DNA of 64,000 nt. It comes from JBMNGW01 sp050950025 (lineage in GTDB: Bacteria > Spirochaetota > Spirochaetia > Sphaerochaetales > Sphaerochaetaceae). The DNA is taken from positions 1-64,000 of the forward strand of contig JBMNGW010000008.1 in assembly GCA_050950025.1 (NCBI GenBank). Direction: 5' to 3'. Below the pieces are notes generated by a model that was not told the origin of the DNA, did no database searches, and worked only from the letters and a program-made list of their open reading frames with translations. Below, piece by piece: positions 55,544-64,000 of this stretch; the first letter of the stretch is position 1, and each line of letters starts with the position of its first letter. A program made the position numbers and the translations under genes.

Positions 55544-57003
55544 TGTCCAATGATTTAGGTGAAGCAATACGAGCTTTAGTGAACGAAAGGGGCATCAGCG
55601 AAGATTTAGTACTTGAAACTATTCGCGGATTGCTGCTTGCCGCTTTCAAAAGGAAGTTCGGCACCAGTGACAATGCAGTCGTTGAATTCAACGAGGATAG
55701 AGATAATGTAAACCTCTTTGCCAGAAAAATGATTGTTGATGACGACGAGTTTTATGGTGAATTTACTGAAATTCCCCTTACCGAAGCTCGCGAGCTCCAT
55801 GAAGACTGTGAAATTGGTGATGAAATCCTCATTCCCATCGATCCCAAAACGTTTGATCGTATCTCAGTGCAAAGTGCAAAACAAAAAGCAAAGCAGGATC
55901 TTAGAGAAATTCAAAAAGATACCCTCTACTCTGAGTTCAAAACAAAAGAGGGGGAGATGATTATTGGGTACTACCAACGCGAATCAAATGGCGATATTTT
56001 CATAGACTTGGGTAAAATTGAGGGAATTCTCCCTAAGAAGTATCAAAGTCCGCGCGAAGTCTATCGCAAGAATGACAAAATTAAGTGCTATGTGCATCAA
56101 GTTGAAAAACCTGAGCATGGACAATTAAGAGTTGTTCTTTCCCGTACCCATACTGAATTTGTGCGTAAGCTCTTTGAGTTGGAAGTTCCTGAGATTTATG
56201 ATCATTCCATTGAAATTCATAAGATTGTCAGAGAACCGGGGTACCGCACTAAAGTGGCTGTCTATTCCCATCGCAGTGATCTTGATCCAGTGGGCGCTTG
56301 TGTAGGCTTAAAAGGGATTCGGGTGCAAACCATCATGCGGGAAATGGAAGGGGAGAGAATCGACATTCTCCGCTATGATCCCAATCCCGCCGAATACATT
56401 AAAAACTGCCTATCCCCGGCCGAAGTTAAACGAGTGGTGATTTTAGACGAAGGTAAACGAACAGCAGTGGCAATTGTGGATGATTCACAGCTCTCTTTGG
56501 CCATTGGCAAGCAGGGAATCAACGTCAGATTGGCTAATAAACTTGCTGATTGGATTATTGACGTAAAGACGCTTGACCTGTATCGTGAAATGGACCTCGA
56601 CGTAGAGATGAAAGATCGGGTTGATGCACTGTTTGGCGATGCCCCCGATGTTGAGCCTGAGTATTACGATGAACAAGATGAAGAATTCTTGTTAAGCGAC
56701 ATTGGTGAACTTGATAAGGCTTTGATCGACAAACTGCAATTCCATGATGTCTATTCTATTGAAGAGTTCGTCAACCTCACCAAAGAGGAATTGTTGGAGT
56801 TTGGCGATATTTCAGAAGAAGAGATTGAGAAGATTCACGCCATTCTTGATGAATACGTCGATATTGTTGAAGAGGAGGAGGAAGAGGTTGAACACCAATT
56901 CCTCTGTCCCGAGTGTGGACACTCCTTAACAGCCGACATGACAGTCTGTCCCAACTGCGGAGTCGGTTTGAGCTTTGAGGAAGTGGAAGAACACGAGGAG
57001 TAA
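55543..57003 (+). CDS. nusA: Transcription termination/antitermination factor NusA with C-terminal zinc ribbon
   Basis: 486-aa RNA polymerase-binding factor. N-terminal domain (1-130), S1 domain (GEMIIGYYQRESNGDIFIDL, about 135-200), KH1 and KH2 (REPGYRTKVAVYS, DPVGACVGLKGIRVQTIMRE, LAIGKQGINVRLA), then an acidic helix-hairpin-helix region and a zinc ribbon with Cys 455, 458, 469 and 472 (CPECGHSLTADMTVCPNCG). The ribbon is not part of E. coli or Bacillus NusA. Start ATG overlaps the rimP stop (TAATG); GGAGG is 10 bases upstream. Confidence 0.95.
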   Translation: MSNDLGEAIRALVNERGISEDLVLETIRGLLLAAFKRKFGTSDNAVVEFNEDRDNVNLFARKMIVDDDEFYGEFTEIPLTEARELHEDCEIGDEILIPIDPKTFDRISVQSAKQKAKQDLREIQKDTLYSEFKTKEGEMIIGYYQRESNGDIFIDLGKIEGILPKKYQSPREVYRKNDKIKCYVHQVEKPEHGQLRVVLSRTHTEFVRKLFELEVPEIYDHSIEIHKIVREPGYRTKVAVYSHRSDLDPVGACVGLKGIRVQTIMREMEGERIDILRYDPNPAEYIKNCLSPAEVKRVVILDEGKRTAVAIVDDSQLSLAIGKQGINVRLANKLADWIIDVKTLDLYREMDLDVEMKDRVDALFGDAPDVEPEYYDEQDEEFLLSDIGELDKALIDKLQFHDVYSIEEFVNLTKEELLEFGDISEEEIEKIHAILDEYVDIVEEEEEEVEHQFLCPECGHSLTADMTVCPNCGVGLSFEEVEEHEE

Positions 57004-57015
57004 TGAAGAGAACCT

Positions 57016-59550
57016 ATGACGGAAGAAGATAAGAAACCTAAAACAACCCTAATAAGACACTCACGTACTGCTGCTCCACCCGCTGCTGCAACTACAGAGG
57101 CTGAGCGGCCTGTGGAGAAGAAAAAGGTCGTGGTGGTGAAAAAGAAGGTTGTAGTGGTTCGACCGCAGAGTATCCCAGTAAAAGAGGAGCCGGTTGAGAA
57201 GCAGCCTGTTAAAGAACAGCAAGTGCAAGTCGCCGATCCAGAACCCGCAGTTGAAGCTCCAAAACCGGTGGCAAAGAAAAAAACGGCCGCTGCTGCACCT
57301 CGAAAATCTGACCATCCGTTTAAACGGACTCCCAATGTGGGTGTCTCTTCTCCCATAGTACGTGATCCGAAGAACTTACCCCCAGTTCCCGGCCAAGGGC
57401 AAAGTGCTGAAGCTCATGCTCAGTGGCGGAAGAATAACCCACCGCAAAACCGGCAGTTTGTTCCCCGCGGAACCACAGGGGCCCGTCAAGTTGGCCAAGT
57501 CGGCGGACAAGGTCCACGCCAAGGAGGGACAGCCGATCGTCGCGCTCCTTACCAAAGACCCCAAGGACAGGGAGGCAGGCCCCCTTATCAACAGAACAGG
57601 CCTTCAGGCGGTTTCCGCCCGCCCCGTCCCGGTTCAGGATCACCTCCTCCAATGGACCTCAATCCGGCAGCTCAAAAGACCTCTAAGAAAGTATTCCGTA
57701 AAAAGAGAGATTTTGTCCGTCCCGAGCGAGTTACTGAGCGTGATTTCCACATCAGGCGCAAAGATCAACATAAAGCTAATCCTGTTCCCAAGAAAATTGA
57801 CATCATGGAAGTCATCACAGTTGCCGATTTGGCTAAGAAAATGAACCTTAAGGCCTCGGAAGTCATTGGGAAATTGCTGCAAATGGGGATGATGGTTACC
57901 ATTAACCAACAAATCGACTCCGATGTGGCTACCTTGATTGCCAGCGAATACAACTGTGAAGTCAATATTGTGTCGCTGTATGATGAAACGTTAATAGCAA
58001 CCGAAGAAGATACTCCCACCGATTTGCTTCCCAGAGCCCCCATTGTCACTATTATGGGTCACGTCGATCATGGAAAGACAAAACTTTTGGATGCCATTCG
58101 CTCGACAAACCTCGCTTCCAAAGAATTTGGTGGTATCACGCAGCATATCGGCGCCTATAAAGTAAATCTTCCGGACAAAGGCGATGTTGTATTTCTTGAT
58201 ACTCCCGGTCACGCAGCTTTTACTTTGATGCGTTCCCGCGGAGCCCAAGTGACTGACATTGTCGTTTTGGTAGTGGCAGCCAATGATGGGGTGATGCCGC
58301 AAACGATTGAGGCTATTGATCATGCCAAAGCTGCCAAAGTTCCCATTATTGTGGCAGTTAATAAAATTGACTTAAAAGATGCCAATGTCGATCGAGTTAA
58401 ACAACAACTCTCCGATCGGGGCCTAATGCCCGAAGAGTGGGGCGGGCAAACACTGTATAGTGAAATATCGGCACTGAAGAATATCGGTATTGATGAACTG
58501 CTGGACACCATTTTACTGCAAGCTGAAATGCTTGAGCTAAAAGCCAATCCCCATGTACGTGCCGAAGGAAAAATTCTTGAATCAAGAATTGACCAAGGTC
58601 GCGGTATTGTGGCCTCGGTGCTCATTGAGCGGGGAACCTTACATCAGGGCGACAACTTTGTAGCCGGTATTTATCCGGGGAAAGTGCGAGCTATGGTTGA
58701 TGATCATGGACAACACATCACCGAAGCAGGTCCTTCAACCCCTGTTGAGATTATTGGGTTAAGTGATGTTCCGGGTGCCGGTGATCCGTTCCAGGTTACC
58801 GAAAATGAGAAACAAGCACGGTTGGTTGGCTCTAAGCGCCAAGAGCTTGAACGCCTTGGCCAAGCAAGAAATGTTACCAAGACAACCATTGATAATATTT
58901 TTGAAAAAATGCAAGACGGTACAATTCAAGAGTTCAATGTCATCATTAAAGGAGATGTCCAAGGCTCGGTTGAAGCTGTCCAAAATGCTTTGGAAAAACT
59001 TTCCAACGATGAAATCAGACTGCATGTGCTGCGAGCCAGTGCCGGGGCCATCATTGAAGACGATGTGAACCTAGCTATTGCTTCGGATGCTATCGTTCTT
59101 GGCTTTAATGTCCGCCCGACGCCCAAAGCTCAGCTTTTATCTGAACAGGAAAAAGTTGAGATTCGTCGCTACAATATTATCTATGATGCAATAGACGATA
59201 TAAAGGCAGCTATGGAAGGGATGCTCACCCCCGATCGCAAGGAAATTGTCATCGGTGAAGTTGAGGTGCGCGATACCTTTAAGGTGCCCAAAATTGGTCT
59301 TATTGCCGGCTGTTATGTCCTTGATGGTAAAATTAAACGCAATGCCCAAGTTAATGTGATTCGTGATGGCATCAAACTTCATGCAGGCAAAATCTCATCG
59401 CTGAAGCGCTTTAAAGATGATGCACGCGAAGTGAGTGCCGGATTTGAATGCGGAGTTGGAGTTGAGAATTATCATGACCTTCAAAGTGGCGATATTTTGG
59501 AAGTCATTGATGTTATTGAAATCGCCAAAAAGTTGACTATTAATGAATGA
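57016..59550 (+). CDS. infB: Translation initiation factor IF-2
   Basis: 844-aa GTPase that brings fMet-tRNA to the 30S subunit. Residues 1 to about 260 are low-complexity: Lys/Val, Ala/Pro, then Gly/Gln/Arg/Pro-rich (RQGGTADRRAPYQRPQGQGG). IF2-N domain at about 265-320 (ITVADLAKKMNLKASEVIGK), G domain from about 345 (IMGHVDHGKTKLLDAIRST, FLDTPGHAAF, AVNKIDL), then domains II-IV to the end. GAAGAG precedes the ATG. rbfA overlaps its end by 8 bases. Confidence 0.97.
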   Translation: MTEEDKKPKTTLIRHSRTAAPPAAATTEAERPVEKKKVVVVKKKVVVVRPQSIPVKEEPVEKQPVKEQQVQVADPEPAVEAPKPVAKKKTAAAAPRKSDHPFKRTPNVGVSSPIVRDPKNLPPVPGQGQSAEAHAQWRKNNPPQNRQFVPRGTTGARQVGQVGGQGPRQGGTADRRAPYQRPQGQGGRPPYQQNRPSGGFRPPRPGSGSPPPMDLNPAAQKTSKKVFRKKRDFVRPERVTERDFHIRRKDQHKANPVPKKIDIMEVITVADLAKKMNLKASEVIGKLLQMGMMVTINQQIDSDVATLIASEYNCEVNIVSLYDETLIATEEDTPTDLLPRAPIVTIMGHVDHGKTKLLDAIRSTNLASKEFGGITQHIGAYKVNLPDKGDVVFLDTPGHAAFTLMRSRGAQVTDIVVLVVAANDGVMPQTIEAIDHAKAAKVPIIVAVNKIDLKDANVDRVKQQLSDRGLMPEEWGGQTLYSEISALKNIGIDELLDTILLQAEMLELKANPHVRAEGKILESRIDQGRGIVASVLIERGTLHQGDNFVAGIYPGKVRAMVDDHGQHITEAGPSTPVEIIGLSDVPGAGDPFQVTENEKQARLVGSKRQELERLGQARNVTKTTIDNIFEKMQDGTIQEFNVIIKGDVQGSVEAVQNALEKLSNDEIRLHVLRASAGAIIEDDVNLAIASDAIVLGFNVRPTPKAQLLSEQEKVEIRRYNIIYDAIDDIKAAMEGMLTPDRKEIVIGEVEVRDTFKVPKIGLIAGCYVLDGKIKRNAQVNVIRDGIKLHAGKISSLKRFKDDAREVSAGFECGVGVENYHDLQSGDILEVIDVIEIAKKLTINE

Positions 59551-59899
59551 TCATGTGCAAAAACGGCTAGAAAGTCGCATACAGCAAGCTATTAGCTCCA
59601 TGATAGTGCTTCAAGAAATTAAGCACCATCAGCTTAGTGCTTTTGTCTCTATCAGCAAAGTCTCTTTGAGCAAGGACAAAGCGTATGCGACAGTTTGGGT
59701 CTCTTCCTTTGAAGAGGATAAGAAGCTGGAGGATTCAGTTCAGGCATTGCAGCAGGCAGCGGGGTTTATCCAAAGAAAACTTGGCACACTGCTTAAAACG
59801 CGCAATACTCCCAAGCTTACCTTCAAATCAGATACCTCTGTAAAGGAAGGGCAGGCCGTCAATCAGCTTATAGAGAGTCTGCATATTTCTGATGAGTAG
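59543..59899 (+). CDS. rbfA: 30S ribosome-binding factor A
   Basis: 118-aa KH-like factor for late 16S maturation. VQKRLESRIQQAISSMIV at the start, VSISKVSLSKDKAYATVWVS in the middle and LKTRNTPKLTFKSDTSV late are family-typical (RxxPxLxFxxDxS). Start overlaps infB and its end overlaps truB by 8 bases, so translation of the three is coupled. Confidence 0.93.
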   Translation: MNDHVQKRLESRIQQAISSMIVLQEIKHHQLSAFVSISKVSLSKDKAYATVWVSSFEEDKKLEDSVQALQQAAGFIQRKLGTLLKTRNTPKLTFKSDTSVKEGQAVNQLIESLHISDE

Positions 59900-60794
59900 T
59901 GGTTCTTCTCTTCTATTGATAGACAAACCAAGCCAAGTGACCTCTTTTTCGGCTCTGTCTCCCATTAAAAGGAGCATTGCCAAAAAAGTAGGGCACTGCG
60001 GAACTCTTGATAAATTTGCCACAGGTCTTTTAATTGTGCTTACCGGCTCTTATACCCGGTTAAATCAATTATTTAGCTCCTTAGATAAAACCTATGAGGC
60101 TGTGGTGGAATTTGGCAAGCAAACTGACACCTTAGATCCAGAGGGCACCATAACCCATAGTGGGTCAATACCAACTCGAACAGAAGTGCAACAGGTTATC
60201 TCTTCTCAATTTCTTGGATCGATTATGCAAGAACCTCCTGTATATTCGGCTCTTCATATCGATGGGAAAAGAGCACATGTTTTAGCTCGCCAAGGAGAAG
60301 AAGTAACCATACCAAAACGACGTGTTACTATTTACAGCTTAACTGTTGAGCATTGGGATCCACCGTTTGCCCATTTGGCCATCCACTGTTCCAAAGGAAC
60401 GTACATCCGCTCCCTAGCGAGGGATATTGCTTTGGCGTGTAACAGTAGAGCCTATGTAAAAGAGCTCAAACGCACTGCCATCGGTCCTTATAAGCTTACT
60501 GAAGCTGCCTTGGCAGAAGACGAGCCGGCTCTCAGAGCTCAAATACAGCAATCTGAGAAGCAGCTTGCCCGTCTTCCCAATATTGCCCACATGGTTTTAA
60601 ACAAAGAGGCTACTAGGCGCCTCTGGTATGGAAACTTGCCCAATGAACGTGGTATCATCAGCTCTACAGCAAAACAGCAAGACACCCATGTCGTGCTTCA
60701 GAATGAACATGCTCAATCATTGGCTGTAGCTGCACTAAATGATGCTTTGCTACCGCACAAGCTGGTGGGGTATATAGGTGCAAAGGATAGGTAA
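59892..60794 (+). CDS. truB: tRNA pseudouridine(55) synthase TruB
   Basis: 300-aa enzyme making pseudouridine 55 in the T-loop. LLIDKPSQVTSFSAL opens the protein; the catalytic Asp is in CGTLDKFATGLLIV; SLDKTYEAVVEFG, QEPPVYSALHIDGKRAHVLA (20) and CSKGTYIRSLARDIA follow. The motif usually reads GTLDPxATG; here Pro is Lys. It overlaps rbfA by 8 bases and its stop forms TAATG with ribF. Confidence 0.94.
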   Translation: MSSGSSLLLIDKPSQVTSFSALSPIKRSIAKKVGHCGTLDKFATGLLIVLTGSYTRLNQLFSSLDKTYEAVVEFGKQTDTLDPEGTITHSGSIPTRTEVQQVISSQFLGSIMQEPPVYSALHIDGKRAHVLARQGEEVTIPKRRVTIYSLTVEHWDPPFAHLAIHCSKGTYIRSLARDIALACNSRAYVKELKRTAIGPYKLTEAALAEDEPALRAQIQQSEKQLARLPNIAHMVLNKEATRRLWYGNLPNERGIISSTAKQQDTHVVLQNEHAQSLAVAALNDALLPHKLVGYIGAKDR

Positions 60795-61642
60795 TGGTAG
60801 TTCTAAGCTTTGATCAGCTCTATAAAACCAAAGAACTGAAGCAGATGCCTGCAATCCTCTCCATCGGCGTATATGATGGGATGCACATCGGCCATCAAAG
60901 GATTATCGGCACCACCGTAGAATTGGCCCAAAAAGAGGAGGGGACTAAAAGCGCAATCCTCACCTTTTCTCAGAATCCAAAGACACTTTTGGGACGTAAT
61001 CCTTATGACAAACCACTTATGAGCCTGCGCCAATTTACTGAAACGCTGATTGGCCAAGGGGTGGATTACCTTGTTGTGATTGACTTTTCTCCCGAATTTA
61101 GTAAACTGACCGGAGAGGAGTTTATTGCCCGCTGTTGCGATATTTTTGCTGTTCGTGCAGTTGTTGTTGGGGAAAATTTCCGTTGTGGGCTAAAAGCCGA
61201 TACGGGAGTTAAAGAGCTAAAAGAGCTTCTGCCCCGCTATGCACAAAACGCTCAATTGCATGTTCCATCCATGTATACATTATTAGATGGGACGATTGAC
61301 AGCAGCACAATTGTGCGGCGTACACTTACTCAGGGCAGGGTAGCGGAAATTCCGAACCAGCTCGGCAGGCATTATTCGGTGGACTTGGCCCATATACCTT
61401 CCAGGAACAGCGGATACCCCCTGCTTTTTGCGATCAGTTCATTTGTGCAGCTCCTGCCGCCACCGGGAGCGTACGAATCTGTGCTTGTGTTGGAAGACAG
61501 GTCGACTGTTGCAGTTATAGCTGTCGTGGGACAAGAGTTTCTTGAACTGCGAAGCAACTGTGAGTCGGAAAAAAGCGTTTTCCCAGCAGGCTCTGCCACT
61601 GTTCGCTACGATAATTTGCAATTTGTAAAGGAGTTGACTTAA
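60794..61642 (+). CDS. ribF: FAD synthetase RibF with degenerate kinase domain
   Basis: 282-aa protein; the family is usually 305-320 aa. The FMN adenylyltransferase domain is well kept: SIGVYDGMHIGHQRII (HxGH-type), TFSQNPKTLLGRN, VVIDFSPEFSKLTGEEFI, VVGENFRCGLKADTG, DSSTIVRRTLTQGRV. The riboflavin kinase domain (about 190-280) is short and has lost its GxPTAN and GxRPTF boxes: GRHYSVDLAHIPSRNSGYPL, LPPPGAYESVLV. So it may make FAD from FMN but not FMN from riboflavin (inference). Start overlaps truB (TAATG); rpsO follows after 2 bases. Confidence 0.88.
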   Translation: MVVLSFDQLYKTKELKQMPAILSIGVYDGMHIGHQRIIGTTVELAQKEEGTKSAILTFSQNPKTLLGRNPYDKPLMSLRQFTETLIGQGVDYLVVIDFSPEFSKLTGEEFIARCCDIFAVRAVVVGENFRCGLKADTGVKELKELLPRYAQNAQLHVPSMYTLLDGTIDSSTIVRRTLTQGRVAEIPNQLGRHYSVDLAHIPSRNSGYPLLFAISSFVQLLPPPGAYESVLVLEDRSTVAVIAVVGQEFLELRSNCESEKSVFPAGSATVRYDNLQFVKELT

Positions 61643-61644
61643 TT

Positions 61645-61911
61645 ATGTTGACAAAAGAGATGAAAAGCCAAATTGTGGCTGAATATGGCGGTTCCTCTGC
61701 CAATACCGGCAGCAGCGAGGTGCAGATTGCCCTCTTAACAGCCCGTATTCGTGACTTACAAAGTCATTTTGACACGTTCCCCAAAGACCATGCTAGCCGC
61801 CGCGGTCTTTTGAAGATGGTTGGTCAAAGACGCCGGCTACTAAAATATGTAAGAAATCAGGATATTAACCGCTATCGTGAACTGATTCAAAAACTTGGCC
61901 TGAGAAAGTAA
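61645..61911 (+). CDS. rpsO: Small subunit ribosomal protein S15
   Basis: 88-aa 16S rRNA-binding protein. TGSSEVQIALLTARIRDL, HFDTFPKDHASRRGLLKMVG (20) and RRRLLKYVRNQD match the family throughout. AAGGAG lies 11 bases before the ATG, within the end of ribF. It is followed by a strong hairpin and pnp, the conserved rpsO-pnp order. Confidence 0.98.
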   Translation: MLTKEMKSQIVAEYGGSSANTGSSEVQIALLTARIRDLQSHFDTFPKDHASRRGLLKMVGQRRRLLKYVRNQDINRYRELIQKLGLRK

Positions 61912-61939
61912 TTGAACAGTGAAATTAGTGGATTCAGAT

Positions 61940-61974
61940 CAGCCTTAGAGCTCTTTGCTTGAGCTTTAGGGCTG
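61940..61974 (+). promoter_or_regulatory. Long hairpin between rpsO and pnp
   Basis: Bases 61940-61953 pair with 61961-61974: a 14-bp stem with two G-U pairs and a 7-base loop TTTGCTT. It sits 28 bases after the rpsO stop and 36 before the pnp ATG. Weak T-rich tail (TCTCTGTTTC). Such hairpins upstream of pnp are RNase III sites for PNPase autocontrol in E. coli; here this is inferred by position. Confidence 0.6.
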
Positions 61975-62010
61975 TCTCTGTTTCAGAAGAGAAAGAAGTA
62001 GGAAAAAAGA

Positions 62011-64000
62011 ATGAAATCAGTAACAATGAAACTAGGCTCTGGAGAATTGACTCTTCAGACAGGAAAAATGGCTAAACAAGCCAATGGATCTATTTATGCT
62101 ATTTATGAAGGGAGTGCCGTTTTAGCTACGGCTTGCAGCGGCTCAGCACCCGACAAACCCCTCGACTATGTTCCTTTACAAGTTGAGTATAATGAGAAAT
62201 ATTATGCAGCCGGTAAAATCCCCGGCGGATTTTTAAAACGTGAAGGGCGTCCCAAAGATAAGGAGATTCTTGTCTCTCGGCTGATTGACCGCCCGATGCG
62301 CCCTCTGTTTGATAAAGCTTTTGGTCGGGAGATACAAATCATTCCCACTGTCATCAGTACCGATATGGTTAACCCGCCCGATATGATCGCCATCATTGCC
62401 TCTTCTGCGGCCGTTGTAGTCAGCGACATTCCGTTTAACGGACCTGTTGGGGCTGTGCGCGTTGCTTATATCGACGACCAGTACATTATTAACCCCACAT
62501 TCCAGCAGATTGAAAAAGCAGAGCTTGAAATCGTGGTAGCAGGAACCGAAGAGGGGATTACCATGGTTGAAGGGGGAGCCAAACAGGTCTCTGAAGAGAT
62601 GATGCTTAAAGCCATCGATGCCGCCCAGCCGGTAATTGCCGACATTTGTCGTTTGCAAAAAGAGCTCGCTTCTTTAGCCGGTAAAGAGAAGCTGCCGCTG
62701 ATGGAAATTAAAGAAGACCTCTCCTTTTTAGACCCCATTAAAGCCTTTGCTTATCCTTTGTATAAAAAAGCCTCTTTTGTGAAAGGTAAAATGGAGCGCT
62801 ATGCTGCCTTAGATGCCGTTAAAGAAGAGGTCGTAGAAAAATTTGCCGACGAAATTGAAGAAAGCGGCACTCCCGAGAAAATCAGGGAGATGTTTGAAGA
62901 CATGGAATACGAAATCCTTCGCACCTCTATTTTAGATGAGGGAGTGCGAACCGATGGGAGAAAAGTGGACCAGGTGCGCACCATAACCAGTGAAGTGGGC
63001 CTCTTACCCCACACTCACGGCAGTGCTTTATTTACCCGTGGAGAGACACAAAGCTTGGCTACCACCACCTTAGGATCTGCCAGTGATGAGCAGATGTTCG
63101 ACACCATCGATGGTGATAAACATTTCTCCAACTTTATGCTCCACTACAACTTCCCCCCCTTCTCCGTAGGAGAAACAGGGAGACTGAGCACCGGAAGACG
63201 GGAAATTGGTCATGGCCATTTGGCTCAACGAGCCCTAGAGGCCGTCATTCCTCCCAAAACCGAGTTTCCCTACACCATGCGGGTGGTATCAGAGATTCTT
63301 GAGTCCAATGGCTCTTCTTCAATGGCCAGTATTTGTGGCGGTTGTCTTTCGTTAATGGATGCCGGAGTGCCGATAACTCAGCCGGTAGCCGGTATTGCCA
63401 TGGGGTTAATAACCGAAGGCTCCGATTACAAAAAATATGTGGTCCTTAGCGATATTTTGGGAGAAGAAGACCATCTTGGCGATATGGACTTTAAAGTTGC
63501 CGGAACTAAAGATGGTATTACTGCCTTCCAAATGGATATTAAGATTGCCGGAGTAACTGGAGAAATCATGGCAAAGGCACTTTCACAAGCTAAAGAGGGG
63601 CGGATGCACATTCTTGGCGAAATGAATAAAACACTTGCCAGCCCAAGAGCCGAGATTTCCGAACATGCTCCCAAAATCCTTACGTTTAAAGTCGAAGAAG
63701 ATAAAATCGGAGCAGTCATTGGTACTGGAGGCAAAACGATTAAAGGAATTGCCGAGCAAACCGGGGCCGAAATCAATATTGAAAATGACGGGGTAGTAAC
63801 AATCTTTGGCAAAAACAGTGCCAGTGCTCAAAAAGCCCTCGATTTAGTCAAATCGATTGTTGAAGAGCCCGAAGTTGGCCGCATCTACCAAGGAACAGTC
63901 AAACGTATTATGGACTTTGGTGCGTTCATTGAGATATTGCCCGGTAAAGAGGGATTGTGCCACATTAGCAAACTCTCCAGAACCCGAGTAAATAACGTTA
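62011..64000 (+). CDS. pnp: Polyribonucleotide nucleotidyltransferase, 3' end beyond window
   Basis: PNPase, a phosphorolytic 3'-5' exoribonuclease of RNA decay. 663 residues are in the window, about 695-700 expected. First RNase PH domain (GKIPGGFLKREGRPKDKEIL, LIDRPMRPLF), all-alpha linker, second RNase PH domain with the catalytic core (RTDGRKVDQVRTI, LFTRGETQSLATTTLG, YNFPPFSVGETGR, GHGHLAQRALE, SSSMASICGG, DHLGDMDFKVAGT), then KH (IGAVIGTGGKTIKGIAEQTG) and the start of S1 (GTVKRIMDFGAFIEILPGKE). ATG 62011 with AGGA upstream. Confidence 0.97.
   Translation, partial: MKSVTMKLGSGELTLQTGKMAKQANGSIYAIYEGSAVLATACSGSAPDKPLDYVPLQVEYNEKYYAAGKIPGGFLKREGRPKDKEILVSRLIDRPMRPLFDKAFGREIQIIPTVISTDMVNPPDMIAIIASSAAVVVSDIPFNGPVGAVRVAYIDDQYIINPTFQQIEKAELEIVVAGTEEGITMVEGGAKQVSEEMMLKAIDAAQPVIADICRLQKELASLAGKEKLPLMEIKEDLSFLDPIKAFAYPLYKKASFVKGKMERYAALDAVKEEVVEKFADEIEESGTPEKIREMFEDMEYEILRTSILDEGVRTDGRKVDQVRTITSEVGLLPHTHGSALFTRGETQSLATTTLGSASDEQMFDTIDGDKHFSNFMLHYNFPPFSVGETGRLSTGRREIGHGHLAQRALEAVIPPKTEFPYTMRVVSEILESNGSSSMASICGGCLSLMDAGVPITQPVAGIAMGLITEGSDYKKYVVLSDILGEEDHLGDMDFKVAGTKDGITAFQMDIKIAGVTGEIMAKALSQAKEGRMHILGEMNKTLASPRAEISEHAPKILTFKVEEDKIGAVIGTGGKTIKGIAEQTGAEINIENDGVVTIFGKNSASAQKALDLVKSIVEEPEVGRIYQGTVKRIMDFGAFIEILPGKEGLCHISKLSRTRVNNV

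Noticed and set aside
56835..57356. 173-codon minus-strand frame rich in Ser/Thr/Phe
   Set aside because: Shadow of the low-complexity end of nusA and start of infB; no ribosome site and skewed composition.
1..64000. tRNA genes, rRNA, CRISPR arrays, insertion sequences, prophage
   Set aside because: Looked for cloverleaf ends, regular spaced repeats, transposase motifs and terminal repeats; none found by eye.

Overview
The window is a stretch of a spirochaete chromosome, GC in the mid-40s % by eye. The evidence is gene content and order: a reduced V-type ATPase operon (E, DUF2764, A, B, D, I, K); uvrA followed by an LptD-like gene; phoH, a 7TM-HD gene, ybeY and tlyC in a row; and TamB-like, bamA and mutS in a row. 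These arrangements are familiar from Treponema and Sphaerochaeta. I lean towards a Sphaerochaeta-like organism but cannot prove the genus. I see no insertion sequence, prophage, CRISPR array, tRNA or rRNA. Coding density is very high; no gene-free stretch exceeds about 260 bases.

Layout. 1-1.8 kb: end of a uridine phosphorylase gene, convergent with a flavodiiron protein. 2-9.2 kb: V-ATPase operon with a Na+-type proteolipid signature, closed by a terminator. 9.3-24 kb: ispG, uvrA, lptD, phoH, pgpH, ybeY and tlyC overlap or nearly touch, then come gapA, pgk, tpiA and secG. 24-27.3 kb: a SurA/PrsA-like foldase, nusB, map and a phosphoribosyltransferase. 27.3-29 kb, minus strand: a barrel protein and a broken lipoprotein. 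29-32 kb: folD, miaB, sirtuin. 32-34.4 kb, minus strand: rpsD, an SPFH (stomatin-like) gene with a 57-aa ribbon-helix-helix (RHH) protein, and a small conserved hypothetical gene, with striking operator-like DNA. 34.6-37.7 kb: a barrel protein, then ssrA (tmRNA), smpB and a PEGA/FGE membrane protein on the minus strand. 37.8-44 kb: lepB, hemW, yebC, ruvC-ruvA-ruvB, queA, with tmk convergent. 44.7-55 kb: TamB-like gene, a seven-POTRA bamA, mutS. 55-64 kb: rimP, nusA, infB, rbfA, truB, ribF, rpsO and the start of pnp.

Themes. Much of the window serves outer-membrane building (LptD, TamB, BamA, periplasmic foldase, LepB, SecG), translation and ribosome rescue (RimP to RpsO, ssrA/smpB, YbeY, MiaB, TruB, QueA), recombination and repair (RuvABC, UvrA, MutS) and lower glycolysis.

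A caution runs through the annotation. About eleven genes, including the normally essential gapA, pgk and secG and the highly conserved ruvB, are cut by single-base indels. Nearly all those I could reconstruct fall in short homopolymers. This looks like consensus sequencing error rather than gene decay, so these genes are given as single loci marked frameshifted. The least explained signals are the SPFH/RHH locus with a perfect 24-bp palindrome at the promoter and five tandem octamers nearby, the seven-POTRA BamA, the terminator in front of rimP-nusA, and a long tmRNA tag.
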